A stretch of 64,000 nucleotides of DNA, from NCBI RefSeq assembly GCF_001640025.1, contig NC_031672.1, forward strand, positions 434,001 to 498,000. Reading direction: 5' to 3'. The notes beneath the pieces are model-generated. The model saw only the letters and a list, made by a program, of their open reading frames with translations. It was not told where the DNA came from and searched no databases. This document shows positions 1 to 10,725 of this stretch, piece by piece. A program made the position numbers and the translations under genes. The number at the start of each line of letters is the position of its first letter. Position 1 is the stretch's first letter. This DNA is from Sugiyamaella lignohabitans (taxonomy: Eukaryota; Ascomycota; Dipodascomycetes; Dipodascales; Trichomonascaceae).

Positions 1-3000
1 CCCTTCGCAATGGAGATTTACCTGTATATCTACCGCAGAAAGATGTTGTACTACTAGATTGGCTCCTTGAGAAATTATCGGCAAATAATGGCACAGCTTG
101 GAGGTTGGAGAGTGGCTCATGGGTTCTCTATAAGTCCATCTGGGAGGGTTTGCAACAAAATAATAAAACCGAAGCAAGAAGCCGGGCATTTAAAAATCAC
201 AACTTTGCATCTATTCTAGTAAACTCATTGAGAGACATTGCTGAGTCCCCTAGCTCAATTATCTCTGTTTTTCCTTCATTGAGTGATAGTCTTGGCTCCG
301 TACTTTCAGCAACAAGGGATGGTCATAATGTGGTGATCTTGACAAGATCTGGTCCACAAGGAGGTGAAGTAAATACGATATCTCAACAACTAATATTGGA
401 GTATATGAATTGTGTGTTAGCTTGCACAAAGAGTGAAGAAATCGAAATTTTGTCACCCTTTTCAAAAGAGCTTCTTCGTACTCTAGATCAAGTTTTGGTT
501 AGAGGCTTAAAATTCTCATCCAAGTCATCAAATTCCAATGGGGTCAGCATATTTTCGAGAATCATAATTCTTCTTTCCACTATCTCAGACCAATCTATTA
601 TTTATTTTATTCACAAATTACTGGCATCATTATTTTCATCAGACTCCTCAGAACTCCCATCAATCAAAAGTTCTATTTCTGAGGCTATTAAGTTATTAGA
701 AACAAGGCATCAATCATCTGATATCCTTACTATTGGATTAGGAAAACTATACAATGCAATGCTCAGTGCACCAAATGGCAAAATGTTGTCAAACAAATAT
801 TTCGATGAGCTCATCACGGAACACCCCCTGTCATCAACAGTTTTGTTACAGACTGCTCTTGACAGAAATATCAAAATAGAGCAGAGTACTATTCGAAAAA
901 TTCTTGATAAACAGCTTCTTGACACCTCTAACACGGACTGGACTATTGTAAAGTTTGTTCTTGAAATTGACGGTCAAGTTGTTCTCCAATCTGAGGTATC
1001 GACTAAGCTTTTTGAAAGTATTAATACAGCTGAGTCTAATGATTCGCTAGAAGCTATCGCAGCTTTATTAGTGAAATCATATTCGCAGCCTCGTGACATG
1101 CCTGACTTCTTTGTCAAATGGAGAACCACCCTTATAGAGCAATCGCCTACCTGGCGTAGTGAACAGGTTGTCAAGCAGGTGACCAGCAATCTAACAGGCT
1201 TGTCAGTGCATCAGATCAGCTCTTTGATTAATGGTTTCTTAGAAGGACCGAGTGGATCTGAACTGCCTGTTAAGAAATCTAAGAAACGAAAGCTGGAAAA
1301 GTCGATAGACGAGTCTGTTATGCCTCTGGCAGTGCTTGTGAATAGTTTGTCTCCTGAGAAAGTACCCCGTGTTAAGGAGTCGCTGATGAAAATCTTGGAC
1401 ACTGAATCATTAGATATCTCGAAGGTCAAATATTTAATCATGTCTCTAAGTCCTGACTTTGTAAGTTCCGCGATGGTGAGCACCGAGTTTTCCAAGCACA
1501 ACTGGCTAGACTATTTTTCAAGTGTTTTCAGAGTTGCGGAGATTCACCAAGTGAAAGAATTTTCAAAGGTAGTGAATGACCTGTTTGAATTTTTAAAACG
1601 AAATAAAAACAAACAGGTACCCACTTTCCTTTCGGAAATAACGTCTCGGTGGCTTTTTTTGGTCAACCAATCCTTTGACGAGTCTCATATTACTCAACTA
1701 GTTGAACTATATTTGGACAACTCTGCAAATTTGCTGGGCCTTGCTAGCAACCCCTATTTATATGAACAACCAAGAATTATCAATACTCTGATTTTGGCGG
1801 TTAGTCGAGACCTTGAATCAAAAGCTCCACGGTTGCAAGCTGTACTACCTGCCCTGGTTCTCTTCCCTATTGATGTTTTTACAAAGGGTCACCGCCAGGA
1901 TCTTTTAGACTCACTGCTTACTTTGGATAAGGAACTGGACATTGAAGATTGTATCGCTCTTAGGAAGTGTCTTCGTTTGTTATTAGCAAGACCCACCTTT
2001 TCCTCAAAAATTGAAAAAGACTACGATGTCATTATCAATCTGTTTTCGTCTTCTGCGAAGAGCACTGAACTTGAGGCGGTAACAAGTGACATTTGCACTT
2101 CCGTTATCGGACATCATATCAGTAACACAAATGAAAGTAGTAAGGAGTTCATTTCATCTCTTGTTGCAAAAGTGCAGAAGAAAACTAAAAAGCTATCTAA
2201 AAAAGCATCATTAGAAACCTGGGTCCTCAAATTCGGATGTATCGTTCTAACGACGGCAGGCCTGAATGAAGAGTTTCAGACCGAGTTTTTTAACTCCATC
2301 AAACAATATTTAGCTGCCTATGAAGACAGTGAGGATATGGCATCTGTGTTGGAATACCTGTTACCGGTGGTTCGTATGACTCCCGAGCCATTTCATGAGT
2401 TCAGAGATACTTTTGGCGAGATACTTACAGCAAGTATAGGCACCAGAAGAGTTTTTATGAACTGCTTTAAAATCATGTGTCTTATTGTAAATGGAATATC
2501 CGACCTAAGATCACTGACAGCGGTTTATATTGTTATTGGTAAGTTTTTGTGAAGTAGCTTTAATGCTGAATAGTTTACTAACGTTCCAGATGATGATGAA
2601 GTGAAAAAGAACTTTGCCGAGTGCTTAAACAACTTCCAAGCATCTGCTCTTTTTGATCTTCTAGATGATATTGTAGCAGGGTGCATTTCAACCAACGATG
2701 CCATGGATGCGTATTATGCAGCATTAAACGTGCTATGCTTGTCTCTTCCTACTGACGATGACAGGTCCAGCAAAGCGCTTACTAAAATCTTCGCTTCGTT
2801 TATAAATATTCTCAGCAATACCGACATCACAGAAAAGTCTATTTTATCGTTCCTCGACCTGTGCGATAGCCTGCTTCGTGAAAAGCCTATGCTTATCAGC
2901 CAGCACGGACTCGAATTGATCCTTTCAATTGTGTACAAGATAACCTCCGTAGGAGGACCATCCAATCTGAAGGTCAGCGACTCGAACCGATTATTTTCGA

Positions 3001-3524
3001 TCCTAACGAGAGTTGTCTCATCAGTGTTACTCTTCCACCGTCATCGTATCAACGGGCGTCACCATCTCATAGTCGCGACATTCATATCACTGCTGAAATG
3101 TCTGGCCAAGCCGATCAAGTCTGAGCATCATATCTGTGCCAAGTGGGTTCACAACACGGCCATCAACCAATCGAGTGCCATAGCATACAGCAGGCTTTTA
3201 AGCAACCTGTGTGAACCTCCAGTGCAAGCTATCCGAGAGCGAGGTGGTGTACGAAATCTGACCTCGTCTGCCACCCTCGCCAAAAAAGCTATTGCCAAAC
3301 ACATTGGCGGTATCCTGGGCTGCTACGTACAATTATCACTCCAAGTAGGGTTCAATCCCGAAGTACGAACAAGTCTATGGCCAGGATTCTACCCTGTCCT
3401 GGACGTTCTCGGTTCCGAGGGGCTCAAAACGGTGACGTCTCTAATGGACTCATCATCGCGAGCGTTCTTCAAATCGCTCTACGACGACTACAGAGTCAAC
3501 GGCGTGTGGAAAGAGGAATCTTAG
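1..3524 (+). CDS. URB2: Urb2/Npa2-family nucleolar 60S assembly factor (5' partial, spliced)
   Basis: The reading frame is open from base 3, so the start lies left of the window. Exon 1 runs to 2538; the intron is 2539-2589 (51 bases) with GTAAGT, TACTAAC at 2576-2582 and CAG; exon 2 is 2590-3524. Joined, 1156 residues are visible, close to the full length of yeast Urb2 (about 1170). The protein is a long helical, Leu/Ser-rich solenoid without enzymatic motifs. The last 30 residues (FFKSLYDDYRVNGVWKEES) match the end of the Urb2/Npa2 C-terminal domain as I know it. Urb2 acts in the nucleolus in early 27S pre-rRNA processing and 60S assembly. The intron near the 3' end is unusual, since the other introns here are 5'-proximal. 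Identification rests mainly on the C-terminus and size. Confidence 0.75.
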
Positions 3525-3566
3525 CATTAATGTTAATATTTGTACAATTTGTCGACGGTGGGACGT

Positions 3567-3702
3567 GCCTCCGGCGGCTGGGGCTCTGCCCCAGACCCCG
3601 TAACTCCTGCTTCGCAGGAGATTTCTGGGACCGAGGACGGACCAACTGGAGCACAGCCAGAGGAGCCACGGGGTCTGGGGAGGCGCCCCAGCCGCCGGAG
3701 GC
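3567..3702 (+). repeat. GC-rich palindromic element, copy 1 (full L+R)
   Basis: Starts GCCTCCGGCGGCTGGGGC and ends with the reverse complement, GCCCCAGCCGCCGGAGGC, 136 bp. The left module carries two small hairpins, CTGGGGC/GCCCCAG and CTCCTGC/GCAGGAG. It begins 43 bp after the URB2 stop. The pairing of the two ends extends about 10 bases into the flanks with two mismatches. Confidence 0.9.
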
Positions 3703-4415
3703 ACATCCCCCCCTGGACTGTTATCTCGCTGATAACAATCGAGATTACAAACTTGAATAAAAAGACCAGATCAGCGGCTGTTATGCGCGGATGCGGGATT
3801 GGCGAGATTCGACCTACGGCATCAAATAAAAGAAAGTTAGGAAATTGAATGGGCGAACGCGCAAAAAAAGCAAGTTGGCAAGTCAAAATATGATTCTGGA
3901 AATTATGCAATGCTAGCTTACTTTGTGCTTAATTGAATGTGAAACGACGTTGATGAGTGGAGCGCCGATTGTTGCGGAAAACAAAAAATGAGAACGCGCA
4001 AAATGAGAAACGGGCAAGCAGCAGGAAAAAGGAAATAATTACAAAAATCCACAAAAAATAAAAAAATATATAAAAAATTAAAGGAGAAAGGAAACGAAAA
4101 TACCAACAGTGCGGCACGACGACGGGGGTGAAGTCCATTCGGCACCAAGCAACAGTCTTCCGTTTCGGAAATATACCGCCATTCGGGTCTGCGTGGAGAC
4201 GTACCCTACTGGTAGTGCCCCATCATAGAAAGTGATTAGGGCGCCAGACAAGTGACGGCGGAGCAGGTGAACAGGGCCATGTGACCGGGGAGTGTTCCAA
4301 ATATGATGAGGTGAAAAGTGTGTTTTATTGCTAATCTAATTTCTAGTAGGAGTTAAGAGTTAGGTTTCGTACTGTGCAGATGGCCGATATGAGAAAACGA
4401 TAAATTAACATTTGC

Positions 4416-4423
4416 TGACGTCA
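4416..4423. promoter_or_regulatory. CRE-like TGACGTCA palindrome
   Basis: Perfect TGACGTCA in the extended context GCTGACGTCAAACGG. This is the consensus for CREB/ATF-type bZIP factors (Sko1, Aca1 in yeast). A near-identical 15-mer recurs 366 bp downstream. Confidence 0.45.
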
Positions 4424-4781
4424 AACGGCAGAGACTATATGCCAGTTATTACTAAGACACTGCGGGCTAGAACACACGGGGTTGTAATTAGATTGCGTTG
4501 AGTAAAATAGCCTCCTCCTGCAGATAAGATTAGAACAGACGCACATGAGAACAAAAGAAGCAGCATCAGCAGAAGCAGCACAAGGCGATCTGATACCTGA
4601 CAGGGGAAATGTTTTTTTTTTCAGATTGTGCTTACAGAAACAAAAACAAGAATCAGACAGCAATCAAAATGGTGCTCTAAACTACCATTTCTAAGTACAT
4701 TAAATATATATAAAATATATATAAAAAATAAATAGGTAGCCATAAATAGACTACATTTCAACACTGCCTCCGAGATTTGGC

Positions 4782-4789
4782 TGACGTCA
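4782..4789. promoter_or_regulatory. CRE-like TGACGTCA palindrome, second copy
   Basis: Perfect TGACGTCA in the context GCTGACGTCAGACGG, differing at one base from the copy at 4416. There is no close gene start on either strand, so the target is unclear. Confidence 0.45.
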
Positions 4790-5451
4790 GACGGTACTTG
4801 GCAGCGACGAAAGAAGCATGCCAGCCAAGCTGTCACAAGCTGGTGGTGCGTTGATCCGTTGATGTGTTGGAAAAAGCAACGATGCCAATAGAAATAAACG
4901 AACTCAAAAGTCAAAATAAAGTGTAACCGGCATGTAAAACAAACTGCAATACAGCAGCACCAGCCAGACCATATGGCAAATCCGACAGTAACAGATACAC
5001 CACCGCCTCAGCCAACCAACCAACCCAACCATGAAACACCCATGAAACCAAACAAAATAAACCGCATCCGACCTCAACCGCCTTCCGAAAAATAAAAATA
5101 TTCGGGCAACCAATCTAACAGAAACGAGTGTGACACGACAAACCGCCAGATTAAATTGAACGAGCAATAAAAGTTTATATTTCCACGGAAAGAACACCAA
5201 CCACGCTCAAAATCCCATCCTGGAGCTTGACTGATGGCGAGCCGGCGAGCGTGTCGGAACCGGTTTGAGACTCGAACAGACTCAGGAGTACCGCCGCACA
5301 GGGGGATCCGTTCCCGCTGCTGGGTGACATCTTTACTTTTTGTCAGCGCATGCATAAAAGCCAAGTTCGATCAGCTACAGCTTAACAGAGACACTATGTA
5401 CGTTACCGACGATTACCAGTTCGTGGTGGAGTTACGACGAGCTCGGGTCGT

Positions 5452-5589
5452 GCTTCCGGCAGCTGGTTCTCTGCCCCAGTCCTCGTGGCTCCTGCTTCGC
5501 AGGAGTTTTTGGCGGGGACCCAGACGTGACGACTCGAGCGTAGCGAGAGGAGCTACGGGGTCTGGGGCAGAGCCCCAGCCGCCGGAGGC
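5452..5589 (+). repeat. GC-rich palindromic element, copy 2 (full, left module worn)
   Basis: 138 bp. The right module is intact, ending GCCGCCGGAGGC; the left module begins GCTTCCGGCAGCTGG and has several substitutions, so the long stem is imperfect. This copy is not next to a gene end. Confidence 0.85.
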
Positions 5590-7332
5590 ACATCCGTTTG
5601 CCCGTCCAGATCAGGGTGCTCCGCTCTTGGTTGCTGGTCTTTTGTTAAGGCGACAAGGCACGCGCCTTGAACTCTTGTTCAGTTCGACGGAGGTGAGGTG
5701 GATAGCCCCATTTTCATGCAGAAATGGTTCCACGCGTCTTCCGAGCTACGATCCGGCTGCAGCTATGGTACTTCACAGTCTCGATTCGCTCCGATTGGCT
5801 GTGCTCGGCGTATCTATCTCCGACCCTAGTGCTTTATGTTTTGCTAGCCTCATTTCGTGTCTTTCCCCAGCCAGCATTCGTCGTAGCAGTTCGCATTCGC
5901 ATTCGCATTCGCATTCGCTCTCGCGTTTATGACGGTTTTGCCACCTCCTCTTGATCATTTTCCCTGTATGGGTTTCCGTCGCATGGTCCGGGTTTATAGA
6001 CCGGCTTGAGCTATATATGCAAATAGTGAAATATCGTGTAATTATTCCCGGTAGGTGGTCGTATTTTAGCTATCTAATTAACCATTAATAGACGGTTGGA
6101 CGTAAATAGCATGGGGATGCAGTTGGATGCGTCATCGATTCTTATTTCGACAGTCGTACCCCCTCTTTGTGGCCCTTTTTGTTTGGTCCCAAGGCCAAAT
6201 CAACGTTAATCTTAAGTACAGCACACTCACCGTTTCAGCCCCCCCCGCTAACGCACTGCAATTGCTAAAAAAAGAGCCAAGATTCGATGATCCGATACTA
6301 TTGCCTAATACGTAGTATTAACTTTATGCACATTTAAGAATTTACACACAAAGATGACGATCAGCTGGCAGCAAAGTTACCCTTGGCAGTCACGGACTCA
6401 ACGGGATATGCTTTAATGAGGGATATTTTGGGGTTGGTCTCGTTATATATATAGGGAAATCCTTGGCTTTTGGTCTCTTCTACCGTTCACTTTTTATATC
6501 CAATCGTGGGGTATTTTTTCTGAAACCGTTATTTAAAGTTGGTTCAAGCATATTAAATTTAAATTGGTAAGCAGAAAACAATATAAAGCTTACCACCGCT
6601 GTCACTTGTTCTCAATTTTAGTGTCTTATTTTGTGGAGTTGTTGTTGTTGTTGCGTTAGTGCTTGGTTATTTTCACCGATAATTGACTACTGACTACCAA
6701 GTGTGTGTGCTGTTATCTATATCTATCGTGCTGTCTATTCTTTGTGTATCGAGAATTATGCTGATTGGGCTGTATTAATGCTGTTATGAGCTTATGCGCT
6801 TGGTCGTCATAATATTATACTTTGATAACGGCCACAAATTAACCCACAAATAAAAGAACTAGCAAAAGGATCAAGACATACGACCCGGTATAAGACACTG
6901 ATTGAAAAATACTTGAAAAGTCGTAATCTAATTTTTTGACGTGAACAGGTGATTAACGTTTTTTAGACGAGCAGTCAGCAAACCAACGGATAAGAGAGAA
7001 AAACAAAAACCCAAAAATTGCGGTTTCGGAAATTATATTTTTAAATTCTCCCAGATTAAATTTGCTGCAACTGAAAAAAAGATTGAGATTAGTCGAAAAG
7101 TTAATTTCGCCGCTAGTAGTTTAAATATAGGGCGCACTGGGGCTTGGTCAAGTTTTTGTTCGCTCCTTGATTCGTATTGATTTGGCAAAATCACTAGCGT
7201 ATACTTTTTTATTCCTGTCTAGCAGCTGCCACAGCCACTAGTACTGGGTGTTAATTGTCTTTTTGTTTTGACTAATTTTTTTATTTGTGTGCTCGGTTTC
7301 CTCTTGGTACATTCCATTCTTTATGCCAAGCC
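5590..7332. other. Long upstream region of the PAC2-like gene
   Basis: About 1.7 kb without a supported gene. It includes TATATATATA at about 6444, several TATATA stretches, GTT trinucleotide repeats near 6640-6655 and T-rich tracts. Long promoters and leaders are typical of WOPR morphology regulators in other yeasts; that this is one is inference. Confidence 0.5.
5889..5918 (+). repeat. TTCGCA hexanucleotide microsatellite
   Basis: Four tandem TTCGCA units followed by TTCGCT. It gives a His-Ser run in one frame and a Glu-Cys run in the other; neither appears to be a real protein. Confidence 0.9.
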
Positions 7333-8730
7333 ATGATGCAATCATATTACGGTCACGTTAGAACCCAGCAAGACGCTATTCTTCTGTTTGAAGCATGTAG
7401 ACAGGGTCTAATTCCCCGGATTCGACGTCGCTTGTCTGAAAGAGAGAGGTTCCAGATCACCTCTGGATGTGTATATATTTGGGATGAACAAGAAGCAGGC
7501 ATGCGACGATGGACTGACGGAAAGTCTTGGAGTGCCAGTCGTGTAAGTGGTGCGTTTCTGACTTACCGAGAAATGGACGGGTCTAGACGACCGTCGAGTC
7601 CTGATGGAAAGCAATCAGATTCTGCTGATGGATCTCCTCAGGGCAGTTCCCCACAAATGAAGAAACGAACGAAATTCTGGGATAATGATGTTTCCGTTTC
7701 GTCATCCACACCTGCCTCGAGTTCTGCTTCTGATAGTGGCTCTGGCAATGGGTCGGAGGAAGGCTATCGGTATAAACCAAATGGTCTTTATAAACAAAGC
7801 TTTTCCATCACCACATCATCCAACTTAAAATTGCATCTTATCAGTTACTACCGAAAAGAGGATATAATATCTGGCAAATTAGTCCAACCTACATCAGATC
7901 CTCGTATAAAAGACCTGCCTATTCCCCTCAACCTATATCCTGACACGTCTCCTGGAGTATCACTTATTCCTGCCATCACTAATGCCCCATTAGTGGGTCG
8001 CCATCAAATGCCCACTGCTGACGGGATCAAAGATCCAATGGGCATTCTTGTTAAGAACGAGAGTTTCCCTCAGAATGGAAATAACCACAATGGCCTCCAG
8101 AAAACTGGCGGCTTTGGCGAGCTAACGGGCTCTCCCACTCCCCAGTATTCTAATTTTGCATCTTCGACAAGTACTATGCCACCCTCACCATCAGGTGTCC
8201 CACCAAACACCATGGTAGTTCATAATGGTCCAGAGGCTCAGTATTACCAACAGGCTACACCACCAGCAGGTCCCTATATCCTCCATCCTCAACAACAACC
8301 TTTGACATACCACAACCCCTCTCAACCACCACATGTCCAAGTGCTTTCACCACCAGACCAACAGCCACAACCACAACCACAACCACAATCCCAACAACAG
8401 GGTCCTCAACTACCACTACCTCCACCACCTCCTCAACAACAACCACAACAATCGCAGCAACAACAATTACCACAAATACAGATACATCAACAGCAGCAGC
8501 AAATGTCGCAAAGACTGCCAGGACCACCTCAACCACCTGCAGGCCACCCACCCCCTTCGACATCACCACGCCCAATGCTTCCTCTTGGTAGTCCATTTAA
8601 CGGAACACAACCCGTTCTCAATACCTCATCGCTCACCAGATCCGACATGCCCCACGGACTGGGCCCAGCCGCCCAATTTGCCGAAGATAGAAGAGTCATC
8701 AACATCCTGGACAAAGCATTAATCATCTAA
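7333..8730 (+). CDS. PAC2: Gti1/Pac2-family WOPR transcription factor
   Basis: 465 residues from the first ATG (a second ATG follows at once); upstream in-frame codons start only at GTG and look like leader. The WOPR domain is bipartite: box a at about residues 3-84 includes the hallmark AGMRRWTDGKSWSASRVSG and LTYREM, and box b at about 145-195 includes KQSFSITTS and HLISYY. The wording of both boxes is closer to Pac2 than to Wor1/Ryp1/Gti1. The rest is a Pro/Gln-rich activation-like tail with long Gln and Pro runs (about 320-420). WOPR proteins bind DNA in the nucleus and control morphology, mating or carbon response. The C-terminal low complexity explains the Val-rich frame seen on the other strand. 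Confidence 0.92.
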   Translation: MMQSYYGHVRTQQDAILLFEACRQGLIPRIRRRLSERERFQITSGCVYIWDEQEAGMRRWTDGKSWSASRVSGAFLTYREMDGSRRPSSPDGKQSDSADGSPQGSSPQMKKRTKFWDNDVSVSSSTPASSSASDSGSGNGSEEGYRYKPNGLYKQSFSITTSSNLKLHLISYYRKEDIISGKLVQPTSDPRIKDLPIPLNLYPDTSPGVSLIPAITNAPLVGRHQMPTADGIKDPMGILVKNESFPQNGNNHNGLQKTGGFGELTGSPTPQYSNFASSTSTMPPSPSGVPPNTMVVHNGPEAQYYQQATPPAGPYILHPQQQPLTYHNPSQPPHVQVLSPPDQQPQPQPQPQSQQQGPQLPLPPPPPQQQPQQSQQQQLPQIQIHQQQQQMSQRLPGPPQPPAGHPPPSTSPRPMLPLGSPFNGTQPVLNTSSLTRSDMPHGLGPAAQFAEDRRVINILDKALII

Positions 8731-8861
8731 TCATGGTCCTGACTCGCCCCATTTTATGAAGTTATTATTACCACTGGCTGGCCATTATATATCTACTGCC
8801 ACATGGTCTGGCGTTCAATTATTTATTTATTTTCCCCTTATTCTCGCCCAACGGGCACTGT

Positions 8862-8986
8862 GCCTCCGGCGGCTGGGGCTCCGCCCCAGACCCCGTAGCT
8901 CCTGCTTCGCAGGAGATTCTTGGGACCGTCGACGGAGCGACTCGGGCCTAGCGACAGGAGCTACGGGGTCTGGGGCAGAACCTCAG
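8862..8986 (+). repeat. GC-rich palindromic element, copy 3 (right end truncated)
   Basis: Left module intact from GCCTCCGGCGGC; the right module is recognisable to GGGGTCTGGGGCAG and then lost. Left GTAGCTCC pairs exactly with right GGAGCTAC, a variant shared by both arms. It begins 132 bp after the PAC2 stop. Confidence 0.88.
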
Positions 8987-9200
8987 CAAAGGGTCCCAGA
9001 ATCTCGGGAATGCCGCCAGCGCGCATATTCAGTTTCACCCTAGCCCAAAAATTCAGCGAATGAAAACTAGTTATTAGCCAACCCCTACCCTGGCACTTTT
9101 TGCGTGAGACGAAGTTTCGTGAACCGGGCAATAGCAGTTCAGGTGTCCAGTTGTACATTATCCACTCCGGAACATAAAAAAGTCCAATCTACAGCCCAAG

Positions 9201-10327
9201 ATGTCTTTCATTGCTAAGCGTGGTCTTTCTACCCTTATTCCTCCCAAGATTGCATCCCCTGCTGTAAGTATTGACTGGTGGTAACGGCGGTTATAGGAGG
9301 TTTCGGAACGAGGTGTGATGGAAACAGGTTTGATGAGATGAAGAAAGTGAAATTACAGGTCCTCCGCTGATTCGAATTTGATGGGGGTTTTTTGGACAAA
9401 TATGTTAGAATTATATCGACAAGTTACGTCTCGAACAAGCAATTGGATGAGCAACAATCGTGTTTACAGCAGGTCGAAGTTATAGCATTCCACGAGAAGC
9501 AACAGTGTGATTGAGAGTCCTAGAAATATCCGCCATCACTCAGCTTATTCGGTTTTATGAACAGAGCATCGAAAGTTTAATAGGAATTAAGCGAAAAGAC
9601 CAAGTTCGAAGGGGATAGACAGAAATTTGAAAGTGACGAAGTGAGAGGATGGGGTTTCTTCGATAAGAGTACGGTTCGTTAGTTTCTGGCAGCGACCTCA
9701 TATTCGACTGTAGATATTACTCGGACTCAGTTTATGCCTCAAATGTCTGTTTTTCAAGTAAAAAACTTCGATATTAAAAGGTATCGATAACTTGCGTAGA
9801 GGTTGACTCGGAATGGCGGAAACCCACTCAAGGTATCAAACGCTTTTTATGGGAATTAAACACTGTTTTAAAAGCATGATACTTACTTTGTCATACTGGT
9901 TTATGCTACTTTTCGACTGTTTATTTTATCTTAAAATGCCTATAATGAGATTCACAAAGACCGTAGATGCTTTCTCTTTTCTTAACCTTCCACGCCTTTG
10001 ACTCAAACATTCCACAAGTTTAGTACTAACAACTTTTAGAACCTTGGCTCTGCCCCTAACGCTAAGCGTATGGCCAATGTTGTCAAGTTCTACAAGGCCC
10101 TTCCCCAAGGTCCTGCTCCTCAAGTGAAGGCCGTCGGTCCTATTGCGTAAGTGTGAATCCGGTCCATTTGAATTATCTTATCAGGCAACAAATACTAACT
10201 GACCAGTAAATACACCGAGAAGTACTTCCATGCCGGCTCTTCCAAGCCCTTGATTCACCTCATTGTTGGTCTCTTGGCCCTTGGTTACTCGACTGACTAC
10301 TACTTCCACCTCCGTCATCACCACTAA
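9201..10327 (+). CDS. ATP17: F1Fo ATP synthase subunit f, three exons
   Basis: Exons are 9201-9263, 10040-10146 and 10207-10327; introns of 776 and 60 bases both have GTAAGT and TACTAAC (10024-10030 and 10193-10199). The joined protein is 96 residues. It closely follows yeast Atp17: an N-terminal targeting segment with STLIPPK, then LGSAPNAKRMANVVKFYK, LPQGPAP, and one membrane segment (about 74-90) ending YYFHLRHHH. Subunit f is a small inner-membrane Fo component needed for a working ATP synthase. Codon use is strongly biased, as expected for an abundant protein. The exons are too short to appear as a long open frame. The 776-base first intron is by far the longest in the window. Confidence 0.95.
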
Positions 10328-10422
10328 ACGTCTATAGACAGTGACTTTGGTTGTTCTCACACCCAAGCCTTATATATAATTAAAATTTTCGTGTTATATT
10401 TGAATCACAGGCTCCCTATTAC

Positions 10423-10482
10423 GACTCGAGCGTAGCGAGAGGAGCCACGGGGTCTGGGGGCAGAGCCCCAGCCGCCGGAGGC
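10423..10482 (+). repeat. GC-rich element, solo right module (copy 4)
   Basis: Only the R module is present, from GACTCGAGCGTAGCGAGAGG to GCCGCCGGAGGC, with an extra G in the GGGGG run. It lies 95 bp after the ATP17 stop. The start matches the other solo right module at 51551. Confidence 0.88.
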
Positions 10483-10725
10483 CGACTCTACGGAAAGTTA
10501 ATTACTGTTAAAAGAATATTGCATGCTTCGCGCGGATGTCGTGAAGCGCGTCTCTGATGCTGATCTGAGTGCTGCTGCAATATATAATTATTTAAAATAT
10601 TTATTGATTTCCCAGGCTAATGTGTTTGTCACAAACCTGATTGAGAATTGGCGTTTTGGGTTTTCAAGTGAGATAGTCCAGTAGGAAGAAGTAACTCAGA
10701 CTGATAAATATGCGAATTTGGTACC

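Larger units (their letters stand above)
3703..5451. other. Non-coding stretch, AT-rich
   Basis: No convincing gene. The short open frames here are in A/T-rich or low-complexity sequence and show no protein-like composition. It contains poly-A/T tracts, TATATA-rich sequence near 4700-4735 and two TGACGTCA palindromes listed separately. Confidence 0.6.

Noticed and set aside
3377..3910. Several frames over the URB2 end and element copy 1
   Set aside because: Produced by the GC-rich element, which stays open in several frames.
5234..5932. 232-residue plus-strand frame
   Set aside because: It runs through palindromic element copy 2 and a hexanucleotide repeat; the rest is unlike any protein.
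8255..8596. Val-rich minus-strand frame
   Set aside because: Shadow of the Gln/Pro codons in the PAC2-like gene.
9313..9380. Possible box C/D snoRNA in the ATP17 intron (TTGATGA ... CTGA)
   Set aside because: The C box breaks the RTGATGA rule, and no terminal stem was found.
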